Origin: Actinomycetes bacterium | GTDB taxonomy: Bacteria > Actinomycetota > Acidimicrobiia > Acidimicrobiales > Palsa-688 | Direction of reading: 5' to 3' | NCBI GenBank assembly: GCA_021816565.1 | Contig: JAKAXN010000204.1 | Span: 1-7,907 of the forward strand | DNA length: 7,907 nucleotides | Shown here: in pieces, positions 6,704 through 7,907 of the stretch | How the letters are laid out: each line of letters begins with the position of its first letter | Numbering within the stretch: position 1 is the stretch's first letter | Program-made: the position numbers and the translations under genes | Notes under the pieces: generated by a model | Told to the model about the DNA's origin: nothing | Database searches by the model: none | What the model saw: the letters and a program-made list of their open reading frames with translations, nothing else

Positions 6704-6915
6704 GCCGAGCCACCACCATCATCATCCACGCTGACCCCCAGGACGCCCCGACGGTCGCCGACCTCTCCGCGTGGCTCGGCGACAGCGCCCCAAGAACCGA
6801 CAGCCGAACCACCGACCGAGCCGGGCACCTGGTGCCCATGTACGACAGCCTCGCAGCCGACGCCTGGGGAGGATACAAAGCCCCCGATCAGGGGCTGTGG
6901 GGAGGCGTCGCCTGA
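6700..6915 (+). CDS. Small hypothetical protein, probably cut short by IS insertion
   Basis: This is a 71-codon frame starting at a GTG that overlaps the regulator's TGA (GTGA) and is preceded by GAGGAGG. The product begins MSRATTIIIHADPQDAP, has a beta-like hydrophobic strand near the N-terminus (TTIIIHA) and an acidic, Gly/Trp-containing tail (DAWGGYKAPDQGLWGG). It has no signal peptide or transmembrane helix. I do not recognise it. Its stop, TGA 6913-6915, coincides exactly with the first three bases of the IS6110-like element, so the native C-terminus was probably longer. Being co-translated with the membrane regulator, it may be a partner of it or simply the next transfer-region gene. 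Confidence 0.6.
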   Translation: MSRATTIIIHADPQDAPTVADLSAWLGDSAPRTDSRTTDRAGHLVPMYDSLAADAWGGYKAPDQGLWGGVA

Positions 6916-6940
6916 ACCACCCTGGGATGCTTGGAGGCTC
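6913..6940 (+). repeat. Left terminal inverted repeat of the IS3 element
   Basis: It starts TGAACCACCCTGGGATG and ends GGAGGCTC, the pattern of IS6110-group 28-bp ends. The partner repeat lies beyond the window, so the boundary is set by similarity to that known terminus and by the disrupted upstream gene. Confidence 0.65.
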
Positions 6941-6954
6941 CATACCTTGGAAGC

Positions 6955-6959
6955 GAGGA
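6955..6959 (+). promoter_or_regulatory. Ribosome binding site of orfA
   Basis: GAGGA lies 7 nt before the ATG at 6967. This supports the internal ATG over the in-frame TTG at 6931, which lies within the terminal repeat. Confidence 0.55.
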
Positions 6960-6966
6960 TGGAGTT

Positions 6967-7308
6967 ATGCCGAAGGAACAGTCCCCTGGGAATCCGACGA
7001 CTCGTCGGTACAGTCCTGAGGAGAAGGCTCACGCGGTCCGTCTGGTCCGCCAGCTGAGGAAGGAGCTGGGCACCTCGCAGGGGACGATCCAGCGGGTGGC
7101 CGAGCAGCTGGGGTATGGGGTCGAGTCGGTGCGCAGCTGGGTGAAGCAGGCCGACATCGACGCTGGCGAGGCGCCCGGGGTGTCCAGCGCTGACGCTGAG
7201 GAGCTCAAGGCGTTGCGCCAGGAGGTCAAGGAGCTGCGTCGGGCGAACGAGATCTTGAAGAAGGCGTCGGCTTTCTTCGCGGCGGAGCTCGACCGCCCAC
7301 AGAAGTAG
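6967..7308 (+). CDS. IS3-family transposase OrfA (IS6110-like)
   Basis: This 113-aa DNA-binding subunit of the IS3 transposase recognises the element ends. Residues 12-62 form the helix-turn-helix (RRYSPEEKAHAVRLVRQLR ... VAEQLGYGVESVRSWVKQA). Residues 78-104 form a leucine-zipper-like coiled coil with L83, L90 and L97 at heptad spacing, ending ILKKASAFFAAELDRP, a hallmark of IS3 OrfA. The length is close to IS6110 OrfA. The ATG at 6967 is favoured by its ribosome binding site and by alignment with IS6110. The OrfA stop is TAG 7306-7308, and the orfB frame overlaps it at -1. Confidence 0.93.
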   Translation: MPKEQSPGNPTTRRYSPEEKAHAVRLVRQLRKELGTSQGTIQRVAEQLGYGVESVRSWVKQADIDAGEAPGVSSADAEELKALRQEVKELRRANEILKKASAFFAAELDRPQK

Positions 7309-7907
7309 TCGTCGGGTTCATCGACGCATATCGGGACGAGTTCGGAGTCGAGCCCATCTGCAAGGCGCTGCAGGTGGCTCCGAGCACGTACTACGCGGCC
7401 AAGCACCGCCAGGTGGTCCCGTCCGCCCGGGCGGTGCGTGACGCGGTGATGGTCCAGGTGCTGATGGCCCTGTGGGTGGCGAACCGCAAGGTCTACGGGG
7501 CCGACAAGCTCTGGAAAGCGGCCCGCCGGGCCGGGATCGAGGTCGGCCGGGACCAGACCGCCAGGCTGATGCGCTCGGCCGGCATGGCCGGGATCACCCG
7601 CCGGCGCAAGGTGTTCACCACCCGAGCCGACCCCGACGCCACCCGGGCGGCCGATCTGGTCAACCGGGTCTTCAAGGCCTCCCGGCCCGATGCTTTGTGG
7701 GTGACCGACCTGACCTACGTTCCCACCCGGTCCGGGATGGCCTACGTGTGCTTCATCGTCGACGCCTTCTCCCGGCGAATCGTCGGCTGGAGGGTCGCTT
7801 CCAACATGAAGACCGAGATGGTCCTCGACGCCCTCGAGATGGCCCGCCGCTCCCGGGGCGGCCGCCGCCTGACCGGACTGGTGGCCCACTCCGATGCGGG
7901 GTCGCAA
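7272..7907 (+). CDS. IS3-family transposase OrfB, DDE integrase domain (3' end outside window)
   Basis: This is the catalytic subunit, normally made as an OrfAB fusion by -1 frameshifting; the start given is a possible slip region, not an initiator. The frame is open from well upstream and has no plausible start codon of its own near the orfA stop. It reads VGFIDAYRDEFGVEPICKAL, then APSTYYAAK and NRKVYGADKLWKAARR (the HTH_21-type region). The rve integrase core follows: WVTDLTYVPT with the first catalytic Asp (codon 7707-7709), IVDAFSRRIVGWRVAS, and HSDAGSQ with the second Asp (codon 7893-7895). The catalytic Glu lies beyond the window. The 62-residue spacing between the two Asp fits the IS3 family, and no stop or frameshift is seen. 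Confidence 0.9.

Larger units (their letters stand above)
6913..7907 (+). mobile_element. IS6110-like IS3-family insertion sequence, left end and most of body
   Basis: The element begins at 6913 with an IS3-type TGA terminus, followed by orfA and orfB in the -1 frame, and runs past the right edge of the window. The first 28 bp match the IS6110 terminal repeat as I remember it at about 21 positions, and the next bases up to the orfA start also align (TTGGAA...GGATGG...ATG). OrfA and OrfB resemble the IS6110 proteins closely in layout and motifs. The right terminus and target duplication are not visible, so intactness cannot be judged. Confidence 0.85.

Noticed and set aside
7884..7904. HSDAGSQ instead of HSDRGSQ at the second catalytic Asp of OrfB
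   Set aside because: From general knowledge, Ala at this position is common in actinobacterial IS3 transposases, so it does not indicate inactivation.
7029..7907. 292-codon minus-strand frame
   Set aside because: It is antisense to the IS3 transposase genes, whose motifs are clear on the plus strand.
1..7907. tRNA, rRNA or CRISPR arrays
   Set aside because: I saw no cloverleaf-like segments, rRNA-like sequence or regularly spaced identical repeats with unique spacers. The only tandem repeats are the short ones at 4071-4169.

Overview
The window is very GC-rich with strong third-position GC bias. It carries actinobacterial-type protein families: a MobF relaxase, an AfsR/SARP-type BTAD regulator and an IS6110-like IS3 element. 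I infer a high-GC actinobacterium and part of a conjugative plasmid or integrative element. I cannot name the genus.

Layout. Positions 1 to about 113-134 are a scrap of foreign DNA, probably the end of an unidentified insertion, butted against a broken gene. On the minus strand, 113-952 is the N-terminal half of a VirD4/TraG-like coupling ATPase; it keeps the Walker A motif and loses everything downstream. It is translationally coupled by a GTGA overlap to the gene before it, 949-3972, an apparently intact 1007-aa TrwC/TraI-type (MobF) relaxase-helicase. The region between 3972 and 4268 separates the relaxase from a divergent plus-strand gene. It holds an ordered cluster of GTTGC/GCAAC motifs: 12-bp tandem repeats, an opposing 10-bp set and a perfect 9-bp inverted repeat around an AT-richer spacer. 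This is the best candidate for oriT, for operators, or for both.

On the plus strand, 4268-6703 encodes an unusual membrane-spanning regulator. It has a signal peptide, an outside domain of about 390 residues and one transmembrane helix, followed by a Pro/Gly/Ala-rich linker and a cytoplasmic winged-helix plus BTAD (SARP) module. It overlaps by GTGA with a small gene, 6700-6915. That gene appears to have been cut by an IS6110-like IS3 element whose left end starts at 6913; the IS terminus itself supplies the stop codon. The IS (orfA, and orfB by -1 frameshift) runs off the right edge.

Together these look like the processing and control core of a transfer module: relaxase, coupling protein, origin-like repeats and a membrane-anchored transcription factor. 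Both outer flanks have been interrupted by mobile DNA, so the element is probably no longer self-transmissible from this locus. The most novel item is the outside-in transmembrane SARP next to the repeat cluster.
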